From Nocardioides sp. cx-173 (GTDB lineage: Bacteria > Actinomycetota > Actinomycetes > Propionibacteriales > Nocardioidaceae): a stretch of 64,000 nt of DNA. The DNA lies in contig NZ_CP088262.1 of NCBI RefSeq assembly GCF_021117365.1, forward strand, positions 2,623,001 through 2,687,000, written 5' to 3'. The stretch's first letter is position 1. Every line of letters starts with the position of its first letter. A program made the translations under genes and the position numbers. The notes under the pieces are model-generated. The model did no database searches. It saw nothing but the letters and a program-made list of their open reading frames with translations, and had not been told where the DNA came from. Positions 42,598-51,630 of the stretch are shown one piece after another.

Positions 42598-43333
42598 CGG
42601 ATCGTGCGTGCTGGATGACTGTCTGGTGCTGAAGCTCCCGGTCGACGACCTGACTTGCAATCACACTGAGCTTGGTTCCGTGGTCACGGGCGTAGCGACG
42701 CAAGCCCGCGAACGCGTCGTCCATGCTCAATCCGCTGGCTTGGGCCAGGACACCCTTGGCCTGCTCCACGATAATCCGGCTGGTCAGCGCTCGCTGGAGT
42801 TGTGAGTTGACCGTGGCGCGGTCGATAGCAGAGCGCTCATTGACGATGGCGACGGTCGCCACATGCAGGAGCGCCTGGGCGAAAGCGAGATCCTCGTCAT
42901 TGAGGACACCGGGCGTCTCTCCGAACAGCCCCAGCGCCCCGAGAACATGACCGGTCAGCCTCATCGGCAGCGCATGGACCGACCTGAAACCGGAGTCCCG
43001 CGCCGCGCGAGAGAACTGCGGCCATCGTTGCTCCTCGTCCGCCAGGTCACGGACCAGCACCGCCTCGCCACCCTGGAAACAGTCCAAGCACGGACCCTCG
43101 TCGCGCTGAAGCTGGAAGACCTCCAGATGATGGACCCGCTCTGAGGACGAAGCGGCGAGGTGCAGGACACCGCGCCCATCGGCAAGAAGCAGACCTGCGG
43201 ACGCCACGTCGAGCAGCCCAGCGCAATGGCCCGTGAGCTGTGCGAGCACGTCCACCACGTCGTAGTCGTCAACAAGCTCGTTGGACATCTCCACGAACGC
43301 ACGGATGATGCGGTGTTCCCGTGTCTCCGTCAT
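42581..43333 (-). CDS. GAF-ANTAR regulator
   Basis: A 250-residue protein with a GAF sensor domain (~20-165; GPCLDCFQGGEAVLVRDLAD, LPMRLTGHVLGALGLFG) and a C-terminal ANTAR RNA-binding domain (~185-240; RIIVEQAKGVLAQASGLSMD). ANTAR proteins bind paired hexaloop hairpins in nascent RNA to prevent termination. ATG at 43333 overlaps the stop of the upstream GAF-ANTAR gene (ATGA), so the two are coupled. Signal and targets unknown. Confidence 0.92.
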   Translation of the reverse strand: MTETREHRIIRAFVEMSNELVDDYDVVDVLAQLTGHCAGLLDVASAGLLLADGRGVLHLAASSSERVHHLEVFQLQRDEGPCLDCFQGGEAVLVRDLADEEQRWPQFSRAARDSGFRSVHALPMRLTGHVLGALGLFGETPGVLNDEDLAFAQALLHVATVAIVNERSAIDRATVNSQLQRALTSRIIVEQAKGVLAQASGLSMDDAFAGLRRYARDHGTKLSVIASQVVDRELQHQTVIQHARSAAVLP

Positions 43334-44100
43334 GGTGAGCCTTCCCTCGCGCCGGCCCGGCCGTCGGTCTCCAGCATGAGCCTGCGCTCGACGATGGCCC
43401 TGGCAACCTGGCTCGCTGTCTGCCCCGTGGTGATGGCATGGGCCCGAAGGCGCACCAGTGCCTCGGTTGCGTCGACATCCAGTGCCGCGATCAGCATCCC
43501 AGTCGCCTGGTGGACCTCCACCCGGTCCAACTCCGCCGCGTGCTCGGGTCCAGATGCCACACTCTCGAACAGGTCCTCGCCATGGGCACCGACCCCTACC
43601 GCGTCGGCGATCAGGTCGAGCAGCGGAGCAGTAGCCAGCTCCGCGGCCAGCAAGGCCACTGCCAAGTCGTCGCCTTCCAAAGGCCCTGGTGCTGAACGAA
43701 AGAGATCCAGGGCGCCGACGCACACCGACGTGACCATGACGGGGAGGGCGAAAACTCCTCGGACCCCATCGTCGAGGAGCGCACCCCTCAGGAGCGGCCA
43801 CCGTCGTTCACGCGGTGAGTCGAGGTTCGGAACCAATACCGCCTCGCGCGTGGCCACTGCATCCAAACAGGGACCCTCACCAAAGGTGAACTGATATTCA
43901 TCGAGACGGCGGCTGGCTTCGCTGCTCGACCCGAAGGTGCCCCTCGAGGCACCCCGATAGACGACCGAGAGCGCGGCCCCGTCGACGCCGGCCAGACCTA
44001 CACACGTGGCACACAGCTCGTCCGTTGCCGCGAGACCGGGGGTGTTGTTGGACATCGCGGCGATCAGCTCAGCCCTGATGTCGCTCAGTGACGAGGCCAC
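43330..44100 (-). CDS. GAF-ANTAR regulator
   Basis: A 256-residue protein: GAF domain (~15-165; FTFGEGPCLDAVATREAVLV, FALPVMVTSVCVGALDLF) and ANTAR domain (~190-245; DRVEVHQATGMLIAALDVDA, LRAHAITTGQTASQVARAI). GTG start at 44100 with GGGGAGG upstream; the longer frame to 44493 has no support. First gene of a two-gene GAF-ANTAR operon, divergent from a third member at 44459. Confidence 0.9.
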   Translation of the reverse strand: MASSLSDIRAELIAAMSNNTPGLAATDELCATCVGLAGVDGAALSVVYRGASRGTFGSSSEASRRLDEYQFTFGEGPCLDAVATREAVLVPNLDSPRERRWPLLRGALLDDGVRGVFALPVMVTSVCVGALDLFRSAPGPLEGDDLAVALLAAELATAPLLDLIADAVGVGAHGEDLFESVASGPEHAAELDRVEVHQATGMLIAALDVDATEALVRLRAHAITTGQTASQVARAIVERRLMLETDGRAGAREGSP

Positions 44101-44458
44101 GCGACTACCTCCCCTGTTCTGCGCTGCCCCATCTAGGCAGTTCGATTTGCAGCCTAGCGCCACCCTCGGCCAGCGGCATGGCACAAACCCGTGGCGGCTT
44201 CCCCACCCGCTGCCGCCACTGGCCTGAGCAGGCCCGACCCTCTGCTCCGCTGGATTCGAGCTCGAGGCAGTGTGTCGTCGCGGGCGCAGCGAGTGTTCTG
44301 CGCCGCGAGAGTCGGACCCCGGACGTGAGCAGAGGCGGCGACTGGAGCCGGGTGTACGGTCGACGAGTAGAGCATCGTTCTCGTCCCGGACCTCGTCGCG
44401 GCCGATGTGCGCGAATCGCCACCGCGACTCGACGGCACACCCAGACACGAGCGAGGCC
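44101..44458. other. Divergent promoter region between two GAF-ANTAR genes
   Basis: A 358-bp gap. It holds a 7-bp perfect stem GTGGCGG/CCGCCAC (44191-44197 with 44213-44219, 15-base loop). No clear promoter consensus, and I do not see the paired A-loop hairpins that ANTAR proteins bind. Confidence 0.4.
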
Positions 44459-45175
44459 ATGCAGCCCATCCCTGAATCACTCGAGGCGATCAAGCAGCTC
44501 GACGCCTACGAGGACGACCAGCATCTGCTTGAGGACATCCTTGCCATCGCGGGGAAGGTCGGGGGCGTCGTGCCCGACTGCCTAGGACTGACCCTGGCCT
44601 TCGTCCACGAGGGGATTTCGTTGACCCTCGTAGCCTCGGACGCGCAGTTCGCCGTTCTGGACGCAATCCAGTACTTGGGCGGTGAGTTGGGCGGGGGTCC
44701 CTGCCTCGACGCCGTAGCCAGCGAACAAGTCCTGGACTGCACCGCCAGTGACCTCGACGAGAACGGTTGGCAACTGTTCTCCCAGGCCACTGCCGCTGCG
44801 GGAGTCAAGAGCACCCTGACCCTCCCGATCATCACAGAGGGGCGCGTTACCGGGAGCGTCAACCTGTACGCCGGGTCGGATCGGGCATTTGCCGGCCATC
44901 ACGAGGTGCTCGCCGACATCCTGGGCGCATGGGCCGCCGCGGCAGTCACCAACGCCGACCTCGGATTCACCACTCGCGCCCACTCCCAACAGGCGCCGCG
45001 GGTGCTACGAGAGGCCGCCGTGATCGACAATGCCGTCGGCTTGCTGATGGCCGCCGACGGGCTCGAGCCCGAAGCCGCACGCCTACGCCTGGAGGGTGCC
45101 GCGCTCCGAGCCGGGGTCACGGTCCTACACGTCGCCGAAACGATGCTCGACGACAACAACGACTTCCACGACTAA
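44459..45175 (+). CDS. GAF-domain protein with ANTAR-like C-terminus
   Basis: A 238-residue protein starting MQPIPESLEAIKQL. GAF domain at ~20-165 (GGGPCLDAVASEQVLDC, LTLPIITEGRVTGSVNLYA) and ANTAR-like helices at ~180-235 (AAVIDNAVGLLMAADGLEPE). It is a close paralogue of the 46258-46980 product, which begins MEPIPETVQAIEQF. Frames extending to 44270 lack support; ATG at 44459 has GAGCGAGG upstream. Confidence 0.87.
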   Translation: MQPIPESLEAIKQLDAYEDDQHLLEDILAIAGKVGGVVPDCLGLTLAFVHEGISLTLVASDAQFAVLDAIQYLGGELGGGPCLDAVASEQVLDCTASDLDENGWQLFSQATAAAGVKSTLTLPIITEGRVTGSVNLYAGSDRAFAGHHEVLADILGAWAAAAVTNADLGFTTRAHSQQAPRVLREAAVIDNAVGLLMAADGLEPEAARLRLEGAALRAGVTVLHVAETMLDDNNDFHD

Positions 45176-45406
45176 GCGAGTTGCTCGACTGGCCTGCCAC
45201 CCAGACAATCCTCGATGTCTGCGGCTCGGCAAGGACGACGGCCTTTACTTATGTGTCGGGCTCCCGTAGTTTCGACGTCATCGCTTCATGCAGAATCCAC
45301 CCCGGTCCCGGTGGCGTCCATCGCCCTCGCGTTGACATCACCGTCGTCCGGGGCCGCGCACCGGGCCATGCTCGTGCGTTGCCCCGGTTCGCCACCGGAG
45401 GTTCTC

Positions 45407-46138
45407 ATGTCCATCTCGGTCCTCGACCGCCCCGCCCATGCACCTGACGCGCTGCCTGCGCCTCCTGGCGAACCCCTTGGTCGCGCCGTGGCCCTCAGCC
45501 CGTACGAGCTCATCCAGGCGGGTCTCGAGTCCGTGCTGGACGGCGTCCCCGGCCTCCTTCTGGGCGCCGCGAAACCGGCGAGCCCAGGCGATGCTCTGAG
45601 GCCTCGAGGCCTGAGTCGCTGCGACTTCGCCTTCGTTGACTCAGCGTGTGTTGACACACCGCTGGCCGATCAACTGATGTGGGCCATCGGGCAGCCGGAA
45701 CTCGTCGTGGTGATCCTGGCGCGCGAGCACGATCCCGCCCTCACCGACCGCGCCCTCGACCTCGGCGCAGACGGATGTCTCTCACTGACGGCGACCCGGA
45801 CGGAGATCGGCCTCGCGGTCATGGCGCTGAGGCGCAGGCAACTCCACGCGGATGGTTCTGCATTCGACGTGGTTTACCGGTTGAACCCATACGCAGCGCC
45901 CGCGGACCGCGTCACTGACTCGCTCTCGCCTCGCGAGCTGCAGGTCCTGGCGTCCATCGCTCTGGGGCTGTCGAACCGAGAGATCGCGGATCGCATGTTC
46001 GTGTCGATCAATACCGTCAAGACCTACATTCGTACGGCATACGCCAAGCTCCGGGTCTACAGCCGCGCCCAGGCAACACTGTGGGGTGTCGAACACCGTG
46101 TGAGCGACCTCGAACGACGCGCACGCCTAGGCAGCTGA
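45407..46138 (+). CDS. LuxR-family regulator with degenerate receiver-like domain
   Basis: A 243-residue protein. C-terminal LuxR HTH is clear (LSPRELQVLASIALGLSNRE, VSINTVKTYIRTAYAKL). The N-terminal half is folded like a receiver but seems degenerate: FAFVDSACVDTPL stands at the phospho-Asp strand and the conserved Lys position reads CLSLTAT. It is probably not controlled by phosphorylation. ATG at 45407 with GGAGG upstream. Related to the 50962-51630 regulator, which keeps the Lys. Confidence 0.85.
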   Translation: MSISVLDRPAHAPDALPAPPGEPLGRAVALSPYELIQAGLESVLDGVPGLLLGAAKPASPGDALRPRGLSRCDFAFVDSACVDTPLADQLMWAIGQPELVVVILAREHDPALTDRALDLGADGCLSLTATRTEIGLAVMALRRRQLHADGSAFDVVYRLNPYAAPADRVTDSLSPRELQVLASIALGLSNREIADRMFVSINTVKTYIRTAYAKLRVYSRAQATLWGVEHRVSDLERRARLGS

Positions 46139-46168
46139 TATCGACCGATCTCGTGTCAAGAGCAGTGT

Positions 46169-46204
46169 GAGGCGCCCGGTGTGATCACTCGCGGCGGGCG
46201 CCTC
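46169..46204. terminator. Bidirectional hairpin terminator
   Basis: Perfect 10-bp stem GAGGCGCCCG (46169-46178) / CGGGCGCCTC (46195-46204) with a 16-base loop. It lies between the convergent LuxR-type (+) and GAF-ANTAR (-) genes. Confidence 0.75.
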
Positions 46205-46257
46205 TGCTGGGTCGACGTGATCGGGTGCCGGTCGATGAGGACGAGCGCCTGGGGAGC

Positions 46258-46980
46258 TCAGCAATCACCACCCGGCCCCTGGGACCTGTGGATCTCGATG
46301 ATGGTCCTCGCCAGCTGCAGCTCGGTGACCCCAGCGCGCAGCGCGGCGTTCTGCATCCGTCGACGGGCCGAGTCCAGATCGATGCCCTCGCGGCTGGCGA
46401 CCATGCCGCTGGCGACGGTGAGGTCGAGCTCCTCACGCAGGAGGCCGGGGGCCGCCTCGGCCAGCTCCCGGGTCGTGAACGACATGTCCGCGTTGGTGAC
46501 CGCACCCTCTGCCCAGGCGCCGAAGATCCCGGCCACCTCTTCGTGGTGCCCGTGGAAGGCGTCGGGCGTCGCGGCGTAGAGGTTGACGCTGCCGATGACC
46601 TGCTCCTCCTCGAGGATGGGCAGAGTCAGGGTGCTTGCCACCGACGCGGCCGCACTGGCCCCGGCGAACAGCTGCCATCCCTGTTCGTCCAGCACCTCTT
46701 CGCGCTCGAACCCCAGGATCTCTCGGTCCCTGACCGCCCGCAGGCACGGACCATCGGCCACGTACTGCACCGCGTCCAGCATCGCCAGCTCCTGCGCGGT
46801 CGCGACGACGGTGAACGTGACCTCGTCCTCGTTGGAGGCCAGGCTGAGACCAAGGCACTGCGGGACCACGTCCCGCACCTCATCGGCCTTCACGAGCAGC
46901 TCGACCAACAGGTCCTCGGTCTCGATCACGAAAGGACCGAACTGCTCGATGGCCTGAACTGTCTCCGGAATCGGCTCCAC
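46258..46980 (-). CDS. GAF-domain protein with ANTAR-like C-terminus
   Basis: A 240-residue paralogue of the 44459-45175 product (MEPIPETVQAIEQF start, DGPCLRAVRDREILGFE, LTLPILEEEQVIGSVNLYA, ANTAR-like VASGMVASREGIDLDSARRR). The start codon at 46980 is GTG. Same region, opposite strand. The two copies probably arose by local duplication. Likely antiterminator or signalling protein; signal unknown. Confidence 0.87.
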   Translation of the reverse strand: MEPIPETVQAIEQFGPFVIETEDLLVELLVKADEVRDVVPQCLGLSLASNEDEVTFTVVATAQELAMLDAVQYVADGPCLRAVRDREILGFEREEVLDEQGWQLFAGASAAASVASTLTLPILEEEQVIGSVNLYAATPDAFHGHHEEVAGIFGAWAEGAVTNADMSFTTRELAEAAPGLLREELDLTVASGMVASREGIDLDSARRRMQNAALRAGVTELQLARTIIEIHRSQGPGGDC

Positions 46981-47141
46981 GTGGTCCCCTTACCCTCGTC
47001 GTCGTGATGGCCCCTGGGGGCCTTGGCCTTGGTCCGGAAACGTCCGTGGGTGGTCGACAGCGAGCCCGGCTCCAGCGCCCAGAGGGTGGCCTGGATCTCG
47101 TAGCCGTTGAGGATCGCGATTCAGGCGTGGGGAATGGGTGT

Positions 47142-47939
47142 TCACGCATCGCCTGATCGGATTGTGGTTGCGGTCAATGGCGATTGCGGGTGGTGGTTCC
47201 CACGAGTCGGAAGGTCCACAGGACGCCCCAGCAAAGGGGCCATCAGGCGGCGGATCGCGGGCGAGGGCGGGAGTCCGAGCTCGTCGGCAAGGAGGCGCCG
47301 GTACCCGTGGTATTGACGCAGCGCCTCCGCATGATTGCCCTCGGCGAGATGCACCTCGATCACGCTGCGGTGTGCGCTCTCCCGCAGCGGCTCGCCGCGG
47401 ACGGCCCCGAGACCCGCGCAGAGAGCGTCGCTGAAGTGGCCCTGCGCCCGTAGGCCCCAGGCCGAGCGTTCCAGGGCGTGCAGACGCGTCTGGCGAAAGG
47501 TCTCCTGCTCGACCTGGATCCAGTCCTCGTGCCAGCCGGGCAAGAGATCCCGGGTGAGTGGAGTCAGATCGGCCAGCGCATCGGGCGTTGGCAGGTCTGA
47601 TCCGCACAGGCGCCTTGCTCGCTCCTCGGCGTCCCAGAGGTCGACTCGCACGTCCTCGGACAGGCGCACTGTGGTGGTGGTGCACGTCACTAGGGTCCGG
47701 CCCCGGGGGCGCGGCAGGCGCCACAGGACCGACCGGAGACTGGCGGCCGCACGAGGCGGCGGCGTCTCGGGCCAGAGACGCTCGGCCAGCGTGGTGCGTT
47801 CTACGGGGCGACCACGCTGCACCACCGCGAGCTGAGCCAGAAGTCGCTGGGCGGGGACGGAGATCCGGAGCACCTCCTCCGCGAACGACACTTCGAAGGA
47901 CTCGAGCAGCGCCAGGCGTACGAACGGATGCTCTGTCAC
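47142..47939 (-). CDS. SARP-like regulator with BTAD domain
   Basis: A 265-residue protein of the AfsR/DnrI/SARP type: N-terminal OmpR-like winged HTH (~10-90; VPAQRLLAQLAVVQRGRPVE, ASLRSVLWRL) and a bacterial transcriptional activation domain (~100-245; LHALERSAWGLRAQGHFSDA, REPLRESAHRSVIEV-like, LRQYHGYRRLLADELGLPPS). GTG start at 47939; the very long frame to 49373 is antisense to the catalase. SARPs activate secondary-metabolite genes, but no such cluster adjoins it. It is divergent from the Mn catalase gene. Confidence 0.87.
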   Translation of the reverse strand: MTEHPFVRLALLESFEVSFAEEVLRISVPAQRLLAQLAVVQRGRPVERTTLAERLWPETPPPRAAASLRSVLWRLPRPRGRTLVTCTTTTVRLSEDVRVDLWDAEERARRLCGSDLPTPDALADLTPLTRDLLPGWHEDWIQVEQETFRQTRLHALERSAWGLRAQGHFSDALCAGLGAVRGEPLRESAHRSVIEVHLAEGNHAEALRQYHGYRRLLADELGLPPSPAIRRLMAPLLGRPVDLPTRGNHHPQSPLTATTIRSGDA

Positions 47940-48212
47940 CGCTGTCGCGCCTCCCGCCCGCCGTGCTCCCCCGAGTCCACGTTGTGACTGCAGGTGCCCG
48001 CCAGGCCCGCGAGCGCTCTCACCCCGTGGGGTGATTCGCAAGATCGGTGACGGCCTGGGGACGCGTCGCACACGAACGTCCCACGAGGGGTCGTACGTGG
48101 TAGCGCATGGGCGACACCACGACCCGGACACGGGCGCGGAGAGCGTTGTCGGCATCGGGAGCGACCGGCGCTCCCACTCCGGAAGACCACCCATGCTCCG
48201 CCACAGCATCGA

Positions 48213-49112
48213 GTGCAGAACGACGTCAAGCCCGAGCGCCCCGACGCTCTCTTCGCCGCCAAGATCCAGGAGCTGGTCGGTGGCCAGTTCGGCGAAATGA
48301 CCGTGATGATGCAGTACCTCTGGCAGGGCTGGAACTGCCGTATCCCCGGCAAGTACAAGGACATGCTGCTCGACATCGGCACCGAGGAGATCGGCCACGT
48401 CGAGATGCTCGTGACCCTGATGGCTCGGTTGCTCGAGGGCGCGCCCTCGGAGACCCAGGCCGAGGCCGCCGCCGCCAACCCGGCCCTCGCCGCCGTACTC
48501 GGCGGTCAGAACGTCCAGCACGCGATCGTCACCGGCGGGGCGGCCATGCCGACCAACAGCCAAGGCGTCCCGTGGAACGGCGGCTACATCGTCGCCAGCG
48601 GCAACCTGCTGGCCGACTTCCGCAGCAACGTCGCCGCCGAGGCACAGAGCCGGCTCCAGACCGCGCGCGTCTACAACATGACCGATGACCACGGCGTCAA
48701 GGAGACGCGGAAGTTCAACCTCGGTCGCGACACCTTCCATCAGCAGCAGTGGTTGCTCGGCATCGAGCAGCTCATCGAGGACGGCTACACCGACGGTCTC
48801 GAGGACTCGCTCAAGGAGGAGGAGGACAAGGAGGCCGCCCGCACGTTCTACAGCTTCCACGACGGCAGCACCGCCCACGAGGGCCGCTGGGCGCAGGGCA
48901 ACACGCTGATCGGAGATGAGGAGATCCGTTTCGAGCAAGGTCGGCCGCTCTCGGACGACATCAACGACGTCCCGGCGCCCGATCCGCTGCTGTTCGCTAC
49001 GTACGACGGCCACAAGGGTCCCGGCAAGCCGGGCACCGCTGGGGGCGCCTACCTCCAGGGCGCAGAGAACCTGATCTCCAAGGCCAAGGACGCGCTGACT
49101 CCGGGCGACTGA
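48213..49112 (+). CDS. Manganese catalase (possible N-terminal frameshift)
   Basis: Breaks down H2O2 with a dinuclear Mn site. 299 residues from GTG 48213: Mn-ligand helices FGEMTVMMQYLWQGW, LDIGTEEIGHVEML and HGVKETRKFNLGRDTFHQQQ, then the C-terminal FYSFHDGST region typical of actinobacterial members. The family N-terminus (M-x-x-H-S-x-E-LQND) is encoded from ATG 48193 (MLRHSIE) but in a frame one base off the rest, joining at about 48213. So either a base is missing or translation starts at the GTG. A putative Mn transporter gene follows after 43 bp. Confidence 0.9.
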   Translation: MQNDVKPERPDALFAAKIQELVGGQFGEMTVMMQYLWQGWNCRIPGKYKDMLLDIGTEEIGHVEMLVTLMARLLEGAPSETQAEAAAANPALAAVLGGQNVQHAIVTGGAAMPTNSQGVPWNGGYIVASGNLLADFRSNVAAEAQSRLQTARVYNMTDDHGVKETRKFNLGRDTFHQQQWLLGIEQLIEDGYTDGLEDSLKEEEDKEAARTFYSFHDGSTAHEGRWAQGNTLIGDEEIRFEQGRPLSDDINDVPAPDPLLFATYDGHKGPGKPGTAGGAYLQGAENLISKAKDALTPGD

Positions 49113-49155
49113 CCTGCCGGCAACATCCACCCCCGTCGGCTCGGAGGAATCCGCC

Positions 49156-50241
49156 ATGACCGAAAGCCTGGTCGAGATCCTGTTGCGACCCCTCGCGGAC
49201 GCGTTCATGCAGGTGGGGGTGCTCGTGGCGCTGCTCGTCGCCCCCTTCGGCTGGGCCCGGTTGCGATGGGGCCACCGCCTCGACGACGCGCTCGTGCGGC
49301 ACCGCCAGCTCGGCCCCCTCGTGGCCGCGTTGCTGACGGTGCCGCCCGGGTGCGGCGGGGCCATCATCGTCATGGCGGTCTACGCCCGAGGCGCTGTGTC
49401 GTACGGCGCCGCGATCGCCGCACTGGTGGCCACGATGGGGGACGCCTCGTGGGTCCTGCTCGCCGCAGACCCGGTGTTGACCTTGCAGCTGAAAGTGCTT
49501 CTCATCGTCGTGGGCGCGCTGTCGGGCTACGTCGTCGACGCGCTGGGCATCGCGCCGCGACGACGCGCCGACCTGCTCCCTGCCGCCCGCCGGAGCCCGG
49601 CGCCCAGCCCTCCCGTGAGGGTCGCGGCGATGCGACTACCCGCACCCACCGGGCTGCACGACCTGGGGGTGCTGCCGGCGCTGTTGTGGCTCAGCCTCGG
49701 GACCGGCGCGACGATCAGCGTCCCGGTGACGTTCCAGCTGCTCCGGCCGGACACCCTCTACCTCGCCCTCGGCGTAGCCGGGACCGCCGTGGCCGCGGTC
49801 GTCTTCATCCGCGGGGGGTGCCAGCTCGCCGACGACGACGACGAGACCGCCCATCCGACGTCCATGACGCAGGTGCTCCGTCACGGCGGCCGCGAGATCG
49901 CTTTCGTGACCGTCTGGGTGGCCGCCGCCTACGTGGCCTGGTCGCTCGTCACCCATGTCACCGGCTTCGACGGCTCACAGCTGCCACTCTTCGGCGTCGT
50001 GGGCGTCGTCGTGGGCGCGCTTGTCGGTTTGATCCCCGGCTGCGCGGTTCAGATCGTGTTCGCCGGTCTCTTCCTCGCCGGGGGCATGCCACTGCCGACT
50101 CTGGTGGCCAACATGGTGAGCCAAGACGGCGACGCGCTGCTCCCTCTACTCGCGCTGGAGCACCGATCGGCGCTACTGGCGACCGTCCTCACGACCGTCC
50201 CGGCACTGCTCGTCGGCTCGGCCATGCTCATCCTCACCTGA
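49156..50241 (+). CDS. Putative manganese/heavy-metal transporter (ArsP_2-like)
   Basis: A 361-residue membrane protein with about ten hydrophobic segments. It has two related halves with the motifs VPPGCGGAIIVMAVYARGAV and LIPGCAVQIVFAGLFLAGG, and MGDASWVLLA / SQDGDALLPLLA after each, as in the putative 10-TM metal exporter family (PF11449) annotated as putative manganese transporter. ATG at 49156 with GGAGGAAT upstream. Its position directly after a manganese catalase supports Mn handling. Confidence 0.82.
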   Translation: MTESLVEILLRPLADAFMQVGVLVALLVAPFGWARLRWGHRLDDALVRHRQLGPLVAALLTVPPGCGGAIIVMAVYARGAVSYGAAIAALVATMGDASWVLLAADPVLTLQLKVLLIVVGALSGYVVDALGIAPRRRADLLPAARRSPAPSPPVRVAAMRLPAPTGLHDLGVLPALLWLSLGTGATISVPVTFQLLRPDTLYLALGVAGTAVAAVVFIRGGCQLADDDDETAHPTSMTQVLRHGGREIAFVTVWVAAAYVAWSLVTHVTGFDGSQLPLFGVVGVVVGALVGLIPGCAVQIVFAGLFLAGGMPLPTLVANMVSQDGDALLPLLALEHRSALLATVLTTVPALLVGSAMLILT

Positions 50242-50269
50242 CACGACTCACTCACCATCGGAGGTCGCC

Positions 50270-50632
50270 ATGAACACCATCGGCACGACCCGTCTTCACC
50301 TCATGCTCGCCGTGCTCGCCCTGCTGACCGGAACGTCGACCGGCCTGACAGTCGCAGCGATCGTGCTCCTCGTCCTGGGGCTGCGGACGATCACCCGCCA
50401 ACGGCTGGCGCAAGGCCGGTCAGTCGCGGTGGGTCGAGGCGGGTTCGCGCCGGCGGAGCACCCCGTTCTGTTGCAGGTGGCCCGCCCCGCGCGCCAGCGT
50501 CTGGCTGATTGCCCGGCAGCCGTACGGCGCCGACCGGCGTGCCACGGGGCGGCGGCGTCCCACACGTCCCTGCTCCGATCGATCAAAGTCAGCGGAAGCG
50601 CAGCGAGGGCGTTGCCGGAGCACCTCGACTAG
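50270..50632 (+). CDS. Small hypothetical membrane protein
   Basis: The first ~45 residues form a plausible small membrane protein: short start, hydrophobic segments (LMLAVLALLTGTSTGL, TVAAIVLLVLGL) and a basic end. A good ribosome site (GGAGG) precedes the ATG at 50270, 28 bp after the transporter gene. The remaining ~70 residues are Arg/Ala-rich with frame-shadow character, so the true end may be earlier or the gene is decayed. Function unknown. Confidence 0.45.
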   Translation: MNTIGTTRLHLMLAVLALLTGTSTGLTVAAIVLLVLGLRTITRQRLAQGRSVAVGRGGFAPAEHPVLLQVARPARQRLADCPAAVRRRPACHGAAASHTSLLRSIKVSGSAARALPEHLD

Positions 50633-50961
50633 CCGCTCGACCGCGACGCGACGGTCAGCCGGACCAGGCAGCCGACGGCAAGACCTCCGCCCGGTACGGA
50701 GCCCGGACGGAGGTCCGCGCTGAGACCCGCCGGATCAAGTGAAGACCATCACCCGGGACGGCCAGAGCCACAGCCACCGAGCTCTGCGCGTGGCTCGACG
50801 TGATCAAGCGTAGCAAGAGGCGTGGTGAGGCCAGACTCCTCGATCCCGATTCGCCGCGGGCCCCAAGCCAAGGTCCCATTGGCGCTCGGCCGACACCGCA
50901 CGCCGGGTCCTCGCTCTTGGCTGCTGGCGCGAAAGCTAGGTGCCAGGGCAGCGACGGAACG
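50633..50961. other. Gene-free stretch with hairpin
   Basis: About 330 bp between the small membrane protein gene and the convergent LuxR-type gene. Besides the hairpin at 50682-50715 I see no gene or regulatory motif. Confidence 0.4.
50682..50715. terminator. Possible hairpin terminator
   Basis: Perfect 8-bp stem GACCTCCG (50682-50689) / CGGAGGTC (50708-50715) with an 18-base GC-rich loop, 50 bp after the small membrane protein gene. Confidence 0.5.
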
Positions 50962-51630
50962 CTAGTGCGGCCGACGAAGGACCAAGGCCGGGTCGATGCT
51001 GCGCAGGGTGTCGGGCTGGAAGCCGTTGTTGAGCGCCCAGATGACTGCCTGAGACCGGGAGGCGACCCCGATCTTGCGGTACGCCGTGCGCACGTAGGTC
51101 TTGATGGAGTTGATGCTCAAGAACGCCCGGGCGGCGATCTCCTGGTTGCTCAGTCCTTGCGCGATCAGGGCGATGACCTCCGCCTCACGCGGAGACAACC
51201 CGATCGACCGCCCCGGCCAGTCGCCTTCCCCACCCACACTCGTCTCGTCATCCCCCGTCAGGATCACGACCTCACCGGCAACGACTCGCCTGAGCGCCGC
51301 GACAACCTGAGGGCCGGTGAGCACCTTCGACAAGTAGCCCCGGGCTCCACCAGCGACTGCCTGCTCGACCATCTGGGGCTGGACGTTCCAGCTGTACACC
51401 ACGACTTTCGCGCTGCAGTCCCGGACAAAGTCCTGCAGGTCGATGCCTTGTCCTTGCACCTGACCGAACGTGTCGTACAGGACGACGTCGACGTCACTGA
51501 GCACAGGCTGCGAAGCCCCGGTCTCAACGACGTCGATGGCCTCGGCAGCGAGGAGTGACGCCACCCCGGCAACGACGACGGCGTAGTCATCAACGATGGC
51601 CAAGCGCAGAGGAGGGGGTGTCGAAGTCAC
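50962..51630 (-). CDS. NarL/LuxR-type response regulator
   Basis: A 222-residue regulator: receiver with LAIVDDYAVV, phospho-acceptor strand VDVVLYDTFG and Lys in GYLSKVLTG, then LuxR HTH (LSPREAEVIALIAQGLSNQE, INSIKTYVRTAYRKIGVASR). The HTH is close to that of the 45407-46138 regulator. GTG at 51630 is assumed; GGAGG directly abuts it, so a later TTG start is possible. No kinase gene is adjacent (orphan). Confidence 0.85.
   Translation of the reverse strand: MTSTPPPLRLAIVDDYAVVVAGVASLLAAEAIDVVETGASQPVLSDVDVVLYDTFGQVQGQGIDLQDFVRDCSAKVVVYSWNVQPQMVEQAVAGGARGYLSKVLTGPQVVAALRRVVAGEVVILTGDDETSVGGEGDWPGRSIGLSPREAEVIALIAQGLSNQEIAARAFLSINSIKTYVRTAYRKIGVASRSQAVIWALNNGFQPDTLRSIDPALVLRRPH

Noticed and set aside
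48000..49373. Long minus-strand frame extending the SARP gene across the Mn catalase
   Set aside because: The catalase and transporter genes occupy the plus strand; the SARP homology begins at 47939, so the extension is an antisense shadow.
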